Assembly: GCA_900770785.1 (NCBI GenBank)
Contig: CAAGLJ010000213.1
Location: 1-10,488 of the forward strand
Direction of reading: 5' to 3'
Length of the DNA stretch: 10,488 nucleotides
Origin: Lachnospiraceae bacterium
Lineage (GTDB): Bacteria; Bacillota; Clostridia; Lachnospirales; Lachnospiraceae
Positions 1 through 6,867 of this stretch are shown here, one piece after another (within the stretch, counting starts at the first letter, position 1; every line of letters starts with the position of its first letter). The notes under the pieces are model-generated. The model did no database searches. It worked only from the letters and a program-made list of their open reading frames with translations, and was not told the DNA's origin. Made by a program: the position numbers and the translations under genes.

Positions 1-390
1 CAAAGAAGCCAATTCCTTTCCATAAATGAACTGCAGGATCAGTACCTGAAAAAACCCGTAAAGAACGGTATCAATACGAATGACAAAGGACTTACCTTTG
101 AAGAAATTTGGAAAGAAAAGACGGAAAATCTGGATGAAGGTCTTCGCTTTTCCAAACACGCAACTAACCGTCTGGCGGACAGGAGCATTACTTTATCCAA
201 TAATCAGCTTGACCGATTAACGGAGGGTGCCAGAAAAGCAGGAGAGAAAGGAATCAGGGAATCATTGGTCATGGTTGACCAGCTTGCGTTTATCGTTAAT
301 GTGCCCAATCATACTGTGATTACGGCTATGGATCAGACGGAAACCAATGAAAACATTTTCACGAATATTGATGGAGCTGTAATTATGTAG
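1..390 (+). CDS. Flagellar operon protein, TIGR02530 (flg_new) type, C-terminal part
   Basis: An open frame runs from the first base to a TAG at 388-390, giving 129 codons with no start codon in view, so the N-terminus lies outside the window. The protein is soluble-looking and has no membrane segment. Near the middle it reads LRFSKHATNRLADRSITLS, and near the end AFIVNVPNHTVITAMD followed by IFTNIDGAVIM. I recognise this pattern (FSKHA..R, then NxTVIT, then FTNID.A) as the small conserved flagellar operon protein found between flgD and flgE in Bacillus and Clostridia. Its position directly before flgE fits. Its molecular role is not established; a link to hook assembly is inferred from position only. 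Family call is fairly confident, function is not. Confidence 0.85.
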   Translation, partial: QRSQFLSINELQDQYLKKPVKNGINTNDKGLTFEEIWKEKTENLDEGLRFSKHATNRLADRSITLSNNQLDRLTEGARKAGEKGIRESLVMVDQLAFIVNVPNHTVITAMDQTETNENIFTNIDGAVIM

Positions 391-452
391 CCGGACCGCA
401 AGGGGGCTTGAGTTTCTGAATGACAGAAGAAACTGTTACAGCTAAATTACTT

Positions 453-458
453 AGGAGG
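453..458 (+). promoter_or_regulatory. Ribosome binding site of flgE
   Basis: A perfect AGGAGG lies 10 nt before the ATG at 469 and 13 nt before a second in-frame ATG at 472. The spacing favours 469 as the start. Confidence 0.8.
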
Positions 459-468
459 TCATTTCATT

Positions 469-2181
469 ATGATGAGATCAATGTACTCTGGTGTGGCGGG
501 TTTGAAAACACACCAGACAAAAATGGACGTTATTGGTAACAATATCGCCAACGTAAATACCGTAGGTTACAAATCCATGAATGTAACCTTTAATGAACTG
601 ATGTATCAGACAACCCAGAAAGCATCGGGGCCCAATGCCACTACCGGAGTCGGTGGTGTTAATGCAAGACAGATCGGTCTTGGTGTTAAAATGGGTGCAA
701 TTAATACGAACATTTCCCAGCAGGGTGCAACCCAGACAACCAACAATCCTTTTGATATCCAGATTACCGGAGAGGCGTTCTTTATCGTTAATAACGGTTC
801 TGAGAACTACTTTACCAGAGACGGGTCCTTCTATGTGGATGGAGCGGGTAATCTGTGCATGACCAGCAACGGTTATATGGTTATGGGTTGGGGTGTTGAC
901 CCTAATGATCCAACTCAGATTCTGCCCGGAGATGTGCAGAGCCTGCAGATTATGAGTACTCAGAATATGTCCTACGATCCTGAGGCGACCACCTTGGGAT
1001 ATGTATCCGGTATTCTTGATAAGAATGAGCCTGCGGTAAACAGCACCTCGGGAAAAACCGTCAACCTTCAGCTTTACGATGCCCTAGGTTATCTTTATAC
1101 AGCAAAGCTGAATATGAAGAGTACGGATGAAGAAGGCGTTTTTGGTCTGGAACTGACGAACATAATGGATTCCAATAATCAGGCTGTTAGTCTGGATGGT
1201 TTAGACTTTGGCACACGTCAGCCGCTTAAGCGTACAAGAGAGCTCAATATAGCTAATGGATATTCATGGAATAACACTACATTAAATGCGCCTGGAGGTC
1301 AACAGCATAATATTACTACAAATGTTCTAGACCCCAATATTGCAGATGCGGCTTTGAATCCTGACGAATTGGCAGCACGACAGGCGGTAATAACTGCATA
1401 TGGACTGGACAGTATTAGTGATGTCAATAATTTAGCAGTGACTTATACACCACAAGGTGGGGCTCAAACAGAGGCATCCTTGAATCAAATTATTTTAGAT
1501 ACAAATACGAGGAATGCTGTTCAGCAGGCTCTCGGTTTGGCTGATATTAATAAAATTACCACAGATATTCAGTACATTCAGGGATATACTGTTGAATATG
1601 ATCCCACTACAGGTAAATTTGCGGGAATTAATGGTAATGCAGAGTACATTACTTTAGGATTAGCCAGCCTGACCACTCCTCCCAACACACCGAACGGACC
1701 AAGCCGTTTTGAGAATATTCAGGTGGACTTTACTACCACTAATATGTTTAACAATAGCGGAACCTCCACCCTTACTGCTACCAATGGAGATTTTAAGGGA
1801 ATCGGAAGCGGAAGAAAGACAGGAAAGATGATTGGCGTATCCGTTGATACCAGCGGAAGAATTTATGCTTCCTATGACAATGGACAGACGAAGCTGCTGG
1901 GGCAGATTGCAGTGGCGGAATTTGCCAATGCCTCCGGTCTGGAAAAGGCAGGAGACAATCTTTACTCCGACACGCTCAACTCCGGTGAATTTAACGGAAT
2001 CGGTGTGGACATCACCGCTAACGGCGGATATATGAACACCGGTGTTCTGGAAATGAGTAACGTAGATCTTTCCGCAGAATTTACGGAAATGATTACCACC
2101 CAGAGAGGTTTCCAGGCAAACAGCCGTATCATTACCGTATCAGATACCATGCTGGAAGAGCTGGTTAATTTAAAACGATAA
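469..2181 (+). CDS. flgE: Flagellar hook protein FlgE
   Basis: This 570-residue protein polymerises into the hook, the flexible joint outside the cell between the rod and the filament. It is exported by the flagellar type III apparatus, so no cleaved signal peptide is expected and none is seen. The N-terminus (about residues 1-36, with SMYSGVAGL and GNNIANVNTVGYKS) is the rod/hook-family helical D0 motif. The C-terminus (about 531-570, with NVDLSAEFTEMITTQRGFQAN) is the matching D0 helix. Residues about 416-427 (IQVDFTTTNMF) precede the conserved C-terminal half. Residues about 258-400 form a large insertion consistent with the surface-exposed, variable hook domains; the protein is longer than enteric FlgE (about 400 residues). 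GC and codon choice shift inside this insertion. The start is ATG 469; ATG 472 is the alternative. It follows the flagellar operon protein by 78 nt. Confidence 0.97.
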   Translation: MMRSMYSGVAGLKTHQTKMDVIGNNIANVNTVGYKSMNVTFNELMYQTTQKASGPNATTGVGGVNARQIGLGVKMGAINTNISQQGATQTTNNPFDIQITGEAFFIVNNGSENYFTRDGSFYVDGAGNLCMTSNGYMVMGWGVDPNDPTQILPGDVQSLQIMSTQNMSYDPEATTLGYVSGILDKNEPAVNSTSGKTVNLQLYDALGYLYTAKLNMKSTDEEGVFGLELTNIMDSNNQAVSLDGLDFGTRQPLKRTRELNIANGYSWNNTTLNAPGGQQHNITTNVLDPNIADAALNPDELAARQAVITAYGLDSISDVNNLAVTYTPQGGAQTEASLNQIILDTNTRNAVQQALGLADINKITTDIQYIQGYTVEYDPTTGKFAGINGNAEYITLGLASLTTPPNTPNGPSRFENIQVDFTTTNMFNNSGTSTLTATNGDFKGIGSGRKTGKMIGVSVDTSGRIYASYDNGQTKLLGQIAVAEFANASGLEKAGDNLYSDTLNSGEFNGIGVDITANGGYMNTGVLEMSNVDLSAEFTEMITTQRGFQANSRIITVSDTMLEELVNLKR

Positions 2182-2217
2182 TCTTTAACGTAGGTTGGTA
2201 AGTTGATGTGACGATGT

Positions 2218-2245
2218 TCAGCAGCTGCCGAAGGGCGGCTGCTGA
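2218..2245 (+). terminator. Strong stem-loop after flgE; weak terminator or mRNA processing/stability element
   Basis: The arms TCAGCAGCTGCC and GGCGGCTGCTGA pair over 12 bp (one G-T wobble) around a GAAG tetraloop, 36 nt after the flgE stop. There is no T-tract directly downstream, so it does not meet the usual rule for an intrinsic terminator. It could still attenuate read-through or protect the flgE message 3' end. The stem-loop is read directly from sequence; its role is inferred. Confidence 0.45.
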
Positions 2246-2374
2246 TACTCTGTGCATAATCCGTCAGATGTTTTTGAAAGATTATGCAGTATAAAATAAG
2301 ATAAAAGCACTCTAGTTTATCGGAGAAAATGTTGTAGTTTTTTGTCAATTCTTGTCTTTTTTTGCAAAAGTAAG

Positions 2375-2403
2375 TAGACAAAAAGAAAAAGTTTTAGTAG
2401 AAT
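2375..2403 (+). promoter_or_regulatory. Sigma-A-like promoter for motA and downstream genes
   Basis: A -35 hexamer TAGACA (2375-2380) and a -10 hexamer TAGAAT (2398-2403) are separated by exactly 17 bp; each matches the TTGACA/TATAAT consensus at 5 of 6 positions. Transcription would start near 2410, leaving a leader of about 55 nt before the motA GTG. A separate TATAAT at 2434-2439 has no acceptable -35 at normal spacing. No sigma-D (sigma-28) motif of the TAAA-N15-GCCGATAA kind is visible on this strand. The match is visible in sequence; activity is inferred. Confidence 0.55.
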
Positions 2404-2465
2404 GTTTACTAAGGGTTATCATGTATATAGCCTTATAATTAGTCTAAAGAGAAGAGGGTGTACGC

Positions 2466-3260
2466 GTGGATATAGCATCATTAATTGGAATTATACTCTG
2501 TTTTGGAATGGTTTTATTCGGTATTATCAGTGGTGCCGGTGTGGGTGCATTACCCAGATTCGTGGACCCGGGCTCCTTGCTGATTACTTTGGGAGGAAGT
2601 TTTTTTGCGGTAATGGCACAGTATACCATACCGGAATTCATCAGAGCATTAAAGAGCTTCACCCTCATTTTCAAGCTGTCTGAGTTTGATTTGCCGGAAG
2701 TGATTCGCAAGATTATTGATTTGTCTAACATTGCCCGTAAGGAGGGATTGCTGGCTCTGGAAGAAGCGTCAGCGGAACTGGATGATGAATTTCTCCGTAA
2801 GGGCGTATTACTAATCGTGGATGGTACAGATCCGGAGCTGGTAAGAGGTATTCTGGAGACGGAGATGAGCAGTATAGAGACACGCCATAAGCGCAACATT
2901 GGCTTCTGGAACGACCTGGGAGGAATGGGACCTGCTTGGGGTATGATTGGTACGCTGATTGGTTTGATTAACATGTTGGAGGATATGAACGATCCTACCA
3001 CCATCGGCCCTTCCATGGCACTGGCACTGATTACTACATTGTATGGTTCCCTGTTGGCTAACTGGATAGCTATTCCGGTTGTGGGTAAGCTGAATTCCAA
3101 GAACAGTGCCGAGATGGTGATTAAGGAAGTGATGATTGAAGGGCTTCTGTCCATTCAGGCAGGTGAGAACCCTCGTGTAATTGAAGAGAAACTGAAGTCC
3201 TTCCTATCTCCTGTTGAAAAGGAAGAGATGGAAACCACTGGAGGTGAAGTAGATGGCTAA
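2466..3260 (+). CDS. motA: Flagellar motor stator protein MotA (PomA/MotP-like)
   Basis: MotA and MotB form the ion-conducting stator ring in the cytoplasmic membrane. This 264-residue protein has four predicted membrane segments at about 5-24, 33-52, 152-172 and 184-206, with the large cytoplasmic loop between the second and third. Loop charges around R127, E131, E133 and R140 fit the region that contacts FliG. The TM3 stretch GPAWGMIGTLIGL (155-167) holds the conserved proline P156. T163 and T190/T191 (in ALITTLYG) match threonines found in sodium-type PomA/MotP, where proton-type MotA has alanine at the T163 position. The start is GTG at 2466, preceded by an AGAGGG ribosome binding site; the MDIASLIG start matches the family. 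It has its own upstream promoter and overlaps motB by 8 nt, suggesting translational coupling. MotA is certain; ion type is inferred. Confidence 0.96.
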   Translation: MDIASLIGIILCFGMVLFGIISGAGVGALPRFVDPGSLLITLGGSFFAVMAQYTIPEFIRALKSFTLIFKLSEFDLPEVIRKIIDLSNIARKEGLLALEEASAELDDEFLRKGVLLIVDGTDPELVRGILETEMSSIETRHKRNIGFWNDLGGMGPAWGMIGTLIGLINMLEDMNDPTTIGPSMALALITTLYGSLLANWIAIPVVGKLNSKNSAEMVIKEVMIEGLLSIQAGENPRVIEEKLKSFLSPVEKEEMETTGGEVDG

Positions 3261-4059
3261 AAGGCGGAAGGAGGAATTGGCGAAGCCTTCCAAAGAATGG
3301 ATGAACACCTTTGCCGATTTGATGAATCTTCTTCTTTGTTTCTTCGTTCTGCTTTTTTCCATGTCCACTGTGGATGCGCAGAAGTTTGAACTGATTGCGG
3401 CATCTTTTTCGCAGACCTTCAGCATTTTTTCGGCAGGATCGAAGGCTATTGGGGATGGAAGACTGATTAGTAACGGCGTAAGTCAGCTGAATCAATTGGA
3501 TCAATACATTTACAGCACCGGTAAGGCTGCGGAGAATGAAGAAATAACCGATCAGCTGGAACAGATGCAGAAGATTCTGGAACAGGAAAAGCTGACTGAA
3601 TCCGAGAAGCTTGCAGAGAAGATTCAGGAGGCGATTAATGAAAACCAGCTTCAGAATCAGGTGGAGGTTGACTTTACATCGCAGTATGTTCAGCTCACTT
3701 TAAAGGGAGCGATACTTTTCGACTCCGGCAGTGCAACTCTGAAGGCTGAGGCCATGCCTACGGTAGAGAAGGTGGGACTGATTCTGGAAAGATACATACA
3801 AAATATTATTGAAATTGAAGGACATACAGACAATGTTCCTATTAGTACAAGTCGATTTGCAAACAATAATGAACTGAGCAGTGCCCGGGCTCTTGCCATG
3901 TTTGATTATCTGGTTGAGAATACTTCTTTGCAGCCGGCTCAGATTAAACACTCCGGCCGGGGGGAATATGTACCTATAGCGGATAATTCCACACCGGAAG
4001 GAAGGGCGAAGAACCGACGAATTGAGATTAGGATTTATAACATATTAAGTGGGGAATAA
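3253..4059 (+). CDS. motB: Flagellar motor stator protein MotB (PomB/MotS-like)
   Basis: This 268-residue stator subunit has a short positive N-tail, one membrane helix (about 20-39), a charged coiled-coil-like linker (about 92-135) and a C-terminal OmpA-like peptidoglycan-binding domain (about 145-265). D22, in FADLMNLLLCFFVLLFS, is the universally required ion-binding aspartate. OmpA-domain landmarks are LFDSGSATL (155-163), GHTDN (190-194), NELSSARA (206-213) and NRRIEI (254-259). The membrane helix, with CFFVLLFS right after ADLMNLLL, is close to the Vibrio PomB helix as I remember it. This, with motA, suggests sodium coupling. The ATG lies inside the last codons of motA (8-nt overlap), and fliL follows after 12 nt. 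Confidence 0.97.
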   Translation: MAKRRKEELAKPSKEWMNTFADLMNLLLCFFVLLFSMSTVDAQKFELIAASFSQTFSIFSAGSKAIGDGRLISNGVSQLNQLDQYIYSTGKAAENEEITDQLEQMQKILEQEKLTESEKLAEKIQEAINENQLQNQVEVDFTSQYVQLTLKGAILFDSGSATLKAEAMPTVEKVGLILERYIQNIIEIEGHTDNVPISTSRFANNNELSSARALAMFDYLVENTSLQPAQIKHSGRGEYVPIADNSTPEGRAKNRRIEIRIYNILSGE

Positions 4060-4071
4060 AGGAGAGTACGA

Positions 4072-4596
4072 ATGAAAAAGAATATGATGTCTGTCTTGAT
4101 TTTGGCATTGTTAATTGTGAACATTGTTTTGACTTCCATAATGATGTTTTCAGTAGTGGGAACGGCCAGAAAGACCTCGGCCTTAATTGATGACATTACC
4201 TCGGCGATCAATCTTGAACTGGATAACCAGAAGGGTACGGCGACAGCGGGAACCGTAATTGAAGTGCCTATTGAAAATATTGAAGTTTATAAGATAAGTG
4301 AAGAGATGACCATTCCTCTCACCAAAGGGGCTGATGGAAAGGATCATTACTATCTGGTGGCAGTAGCGCTTTCGATTAATAAGAAGGATGGCGACTACAA
4401 AAAGCTTAATGATACTATCGCTGATAAGGAAGAATTGATTAAAGGTGAGATTATCAGTGTGATCGGCAGTCATACCATTGAAGAAATGCAGCAGGATGTT
4501 GATACCGTCCGCATGGAAATATTACATAGGATTCAGAAACTTTTTGATTCGGAATTTATTTTTAATGTAACCTTCACGAAGGGATTGCCTCAATAA
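4072..4596 (+). CDS. fliL: Flagellar basal body-associated protein FliL
   Basis: FliL is a single-pass membrane protein whose periplasmic-side domain forms a ring around the stator and supports torque and stator stability. The 174 residues show a short MKKN start, one membrane helix at about 6-29 (rich in I, L, V and M), then an extracytoplasmic domain. That domain contains a YYLVAVALSINKK strand (93-105) and ends IFNVTFTKGLPQ, typical of the FliL C-terminus. The stretch of about residues 120-160 (KEELIKGEIISVIGS and following helix) fits the known SPFH-like fold of the family. A GGAGAG ribosome binding site lies 5 nt before the ATG. Sequence conservation in FliL is low, so the call rests on the topology, length, C-terminal motif and its place between motB and fliM. 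Confidence 0.92.
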   Translation: MKKNMMSVLILALLIVNIVLTSIMMFSVVGTARKTSALIDDITSAINLELDNQKGTATAGTVIEVPIENIEVYKISEEMTIPLTKGADGKDHYYLVAVALSINKKDGDYKKLNDTIADKEELIKGEIISVIGSHTIEEMQQDVDTVRMEILHRIQKLFDSEFIFNVTFTKGLPQ

Positions 4597-4626
4597 GAAT
4601 AAGATGAATCATAAAGAGAGTGAGAC

Positions 4627-4634
4627 GGGAGGTG
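4627..4634 (+). promoter_or_regulatory. Ribosome binding site that selects the TTG start of fliM
   Basis: GGGAGGTG ends 7 nt before TTG 4642. No in-frame ATG or GTG gives a better position, and the protein motif begins immediately after, so this site decides the start. Confidence 0.75.
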
Positions 4635-4641
4635 AACCTGC

Positions 4642-5622
4642 TTGGGAGAGGTATTATCTCAAAATGAGATAGACAGTTTGCTGGCGGCCCTTAGTACCGG
4701 TGAACTTGATACAGATAAAATTACACAGCAGGATGAGAAGCAAGTTAAGAACTATGATTTTGCAAGACCTGCCAAGTTTTCCAAAGAGCATCTTCGAACG
4801 CTGGAATTTATTTATGAGCATTACGGAAGATTGCTTTCGACTACTTTGCCGGTTTATTTGAGAAAACATGTTCAGGTTTCTGTGGTCAGCTCTGAGACGG
4901 TTGTATTCTCTGAGTTTTCCAATGCTTTGATTAATCCGGTTATTTTGGGAGTTGTCAATTTCCATCCTTTGCCCGGTTCGATAATCATTGATATGGCTTC
5001 TAATCTTGGCTTTGCCATGATTGACAGAATGCTGGGCGGTCAGGGTGTTCCTTTGAAAAAAGGACGTGATTTTTCGGAAATCGAACTAACCATTATCGAC
5101 AAGATTGTTACAATATGTATGCAGCTAATGAAGGAGCCCTGGAAGAACGTGGTGGAAATAGAACCTTTTTTGGAAAAGGTGGAAACAAATCCGCAGTTTG
5201 CCCAGATTATTTCCCCCACAGATATGATTGCTATCGTCACCCTTAATATTAAGATTGGTGATGTGGAAGGATTAATGAATATCTGTTTGCCATTCTTCAC
5301 GCTGGAGAATGTAATGGATAAGCTGAATACAAAATATTGGTTCTCTACAATTAAGGATTCTTCGGATGAAGATTTTGAATACTATGTGGAATCCATGATT
5401 CGTAAGGTGAGTGTACCTTTGAAGGTGCAGCTGGGAACCAACACCATAACGGTTAGTGATTTTACGAATTTACAGTGTGGTGATATTATCAGACTGAATA
5501 CCAAAACAGATTCAGAGTTATCTGTATTCGTAGGAAATATAAAGAAATTTACAGCTTTACCAGGAACCAGTGATGATAAATACGCGGTTCGTGTTACGTC
5601 TGTAATTAGAGAGGAGGAATAA
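4642..5622 (+). CDS. fliM: Flagellar motor switch protein FliM
   Basis: FliM sits in the cytoplasmic C-ring, binds phosphorylated CheY and transmits the signal that reverses or stops rotation. The 326-residue length is typical. The N-terminal peptide VLSQNEIDSLLAAL (4-17) is the CheY-P docking segment. Residues about 35-235 form the CheC-like middle domain, with the GGQG motif at 132-135 that contacts FliG. Residues about 252-322 form the C-terminal SpoA (FliN-like) domain, with VSVPLKVQLG at 256-265. Unlike FliY next door, I see no E-x2-N phosphatase pair in the middle domain, as expected for FliM. The start is TTG at 4642, chosen by its ribosome binding site and the docking motif. A 45-nt gap separates it from fliL, and fliY starts 4 nt after its stop. 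Confidence 0.97.
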   Translation: MGEVLSQNEIDSLLAALSTGELDTDKITQQDEKQVKNYDFARPAKFSKEHLRTLEFIYEHYGRLLSTTLPVYLRKHVQVSVVSSETVVFSEFSNALINPVILGVVNFHPLPGSIIIDMASNLGFAMIDRMLGGQGVPLKKGRDFSEIELTIIDKIVTICMQLMKEPWKNVVEIEPFLEKVETNPQFAQIISPTDMIAIVTLNIKIGDVEGLMNICLPFFTLENVMDKLNTKYWFSTIKDSSDEDFEYYVESMIRKVSVPLKVQLGTNTITVSDFTNLQCGDIIRLNTKTDSELSVFVGNIKKFTALPGTSDDKYAVRVTSVIREEE

Positions 5623-5626
5623 ACGC

Positions 5627-6844
5627 ATGGATGGAATGTTATCACAGGACGAAATCAATGCCCTGTTAAGTGGTGACCCTATGGGTGACAGTCCCAGTGA
5701 TGCTGAACCGGCAGAAAGCACAGCGGCAGAAGGCGAATTGCTGACAGAATCTGAGCAGGATGCCATTGGTGAAATTGCCAATATCAGCATGGGCACCTCT
5801 GCAACCACGCTTTATTCACTGGTTAATAGCAAGGTTGATATTACAACTCCGGTTGTAAGTCTTGCCACATGGCAGGATGTGTTGGATTATTATGAAAAGC
5901 CCTGCGTATTTATTCAAATTAAATACACTACAGGAATTGATGGACATAATATTCTGATTTTAAAAGAACATGATGTAAAGGTTATTGCCGATTTAATGAT
6001 GGGCGGCGATGGAAGCAACACAGAGGGAGAGTTGGGAGAATTGCATTTAAGTGCGATTTCCGAGGCTATGAACCAAATGATGGGCTCAGCTGCTACAAGT
6101 CTTTCCCAGATGCTGGGTACCACGATTGATATAAGCCCCCCGCAGGCAACCCTGATGGATTTGGCTGATTTTAAACAGGGTGAGGAGATTTCACCATTTC
6201 TTGGTGGAACCTTCGTTAAAATTGCTTTCCATATGCAGATTGGTGATTTGGTTGACAGTAGCATCTTGCAACTCTATCCTATTGATCTTGCGAAAAAACT
6301 GATTGACAGCTTTATGAAGAGCATTAGTGAGCCGGCGAATGATACTGCTCCTGCTGCTCCAACCCCGGAACCGGCTCCCTTCGTTCCGCCTACAGTAGAT
6401 ACTTCACAGGCTTCCGCAGGAATGAATAATATGGGAATGCAGCCGATGATGCAGGGAATGCAACCTATGGGAATGCAGCCAATGATGCAGCCTATGGGAA
6501 TGCAGCCGATGATGCAGCCTATGGGAATGCCTCAGGCAGCTATGCAGAATGTAAATTATCAGCCGGCACAATTTACCAGCTTTGCACCTAATGTTAATCC
6601 GATAGCGAGCAATGAAAATATTAATTTGATTATGGATGTGCCCTTACAGGTAACCGTAGAGTTGGGCAGAACCAGTAAATCCATTTCCGAAATCCTTGAT
6701 TTTTCACCGGGTACCATTATTGAGCTGGACAAGATTGCCGGAGAGCCGGTAGATGTACTGGTTAATGGCAAGTTTGTTGCAAAAGGTGAAGTTGTTGTAA
6801 TCGAAGAGAGTTTCGGTATCAGAGTGACGGAAATTATCAAATAA
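5627..6844 (+). CDS. fliY: Flagellar motor switch phosphatase FliY (CheC-like plus FliN domains)
   Basis: FliY is the Gram-positive counterpart of FliN: a C-ring subunit that also dephosphorylates CheY-P. The 405 residues begin with a FliM-like CheY-docking peptide, MLSQDEINALL (4-14). A CheC-type phosphatase domain (about 38-230) follows, with both active-site signatures intact: D45-x3-E49-x2-N52-x22-P75 and S142-x3-E146-x2-N149-x22-P172. Next comes a long low-complexity linker (about 235-330), first Pro/Ala-rich and then a Met/Gln/Pro repeat (269-302). The C-terminal SpoA/FliN domain (about 333-405) starts IMDVPLQVTVELG and ends RVTEIIK. GAGGAGG lies 9 nt before the ATG and overlaps the end of fliM, implying coupled translation. 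Many genomes label such genes fliN or fliY; the phosphatase motifs favour fliY. Confidence 0.95.
   Translation: MDGMLSQDEINALLSGDPMGDSPSDAEPAESTAAEGELLTESEQDAIGEIANISMGTSATTLYSLVNSKVDITTPVVSLATWQDVLDYYEKPCVFIQIKYTTGIDGHNILILKEHDVKVIADLMMGGDGSNTEGELGELHLSAISEAMNQMMGSAATSLSQMLGTTIDISPPQATLMDLADFKQGEEISPFLGGTFVKIAFHMQIGDLVDSSILQLYPIDLAKKLIDSFMKSISEPANDTAPAAPTPEPAPFVPPTVDTSQASAGMNNMGMQPMMQGMQPMGMQPMMQPMGMQPMMQPMGMPQAAMQNVNYQPAQFTSFAPNVNPIASNENINLIMDVPLQVTVELGRTSKSISEILDFSPGTIIELDKIAGEPVDVLVNGKFVAKGEVVVIEESFGIRVTEIIK
6431..6532 (+). repeat. In-frame tandem repeat coding the Met/Gln/Pro linker of FliY
   Basis: Two adjacent 27-bp units, 6467-6493 and 6494-6520, differ at one base and each encode MGMQPMMQP. 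A degenerate unit lies before them (6431-6466, MGMQPMMQGMQP) and a partial one after (6521-6532, MGMP). Because the unit is a multiple of three, gain or loss of copies would keep the frame and change only linker length. Confidence 0.9.
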
Positions 6845-6867
6845 GAGAGGCAAATAAGGAGTAAAAA

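Larger units (their letters stand above)
2182..2465 (+). other. Non-coding gap between flgE and motA
   Basis: This 284-bp stretch is the only sizeable gap in the window. It holds the post-flgE stem-loop at its left end, an AT-rich middle with no convincing reading frame, and a promoter and leader for motA at its right end. I translated the three forward frames over the left part and found only fragments broken by stops. No frame resembles FlbD/SwrD, the small protein usually encoded between flgE and the next gene. A T-rich block (2333-2363) carries the repeats TTGTC at 2342-2346 and 2352-2356, the palindrome TTTTGCAAAA at 2360-2369, and an inverted GACAA at 2377-2381. Confidence 0.7.

Noticed and set aside
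411..434. Inverted repeat AGTTTCT / AGAAACT with a 10-nt loop before flgE
   Set aside because: The stem is only 7 bp and AT-rich and has no T-run; too weak to call a terminator or operator.
2300..2321. Inverted repeat GATAAA / TTTATC
   Set aside because: Only 6 bp of A/T-rich pairing, expected by chance in such an AT-rich region.
2315..2355. Possible minus-strand sigma-D-like promoter (TCCGATAA read on the minus strand, with TTGACA upstream)
   Set aside because: The TAAA -35 element at the right distance is missing, the TTGACA spacing to the nearest -10-like hexamer is about 21 bp, and no gene lies downstream on that strand.
1962..2381. Long minus-strand reading frame over the end of flgE and the following gap
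   Set aside because: Most of it mirrors the flgE coding frame, it has no clear ribosome binding site and its protein is not recognisable. All supported genes here run on the + strand.
2182..2465. c-di-GMP riboswitch before motA
   Set aside because: Such riboswitches are common before clostridial flagellar genes, but I see none of the conserved GEMM-type core sequences or a two-helix layout in this gap.
2444..3154. Minus-strand frame of about 236 codons antisense to motA
   Set aside because: It is the complement of the clearly real motA gene; its composition is a Ser/Ile/Pro-rich shadow typical of antisense frames.
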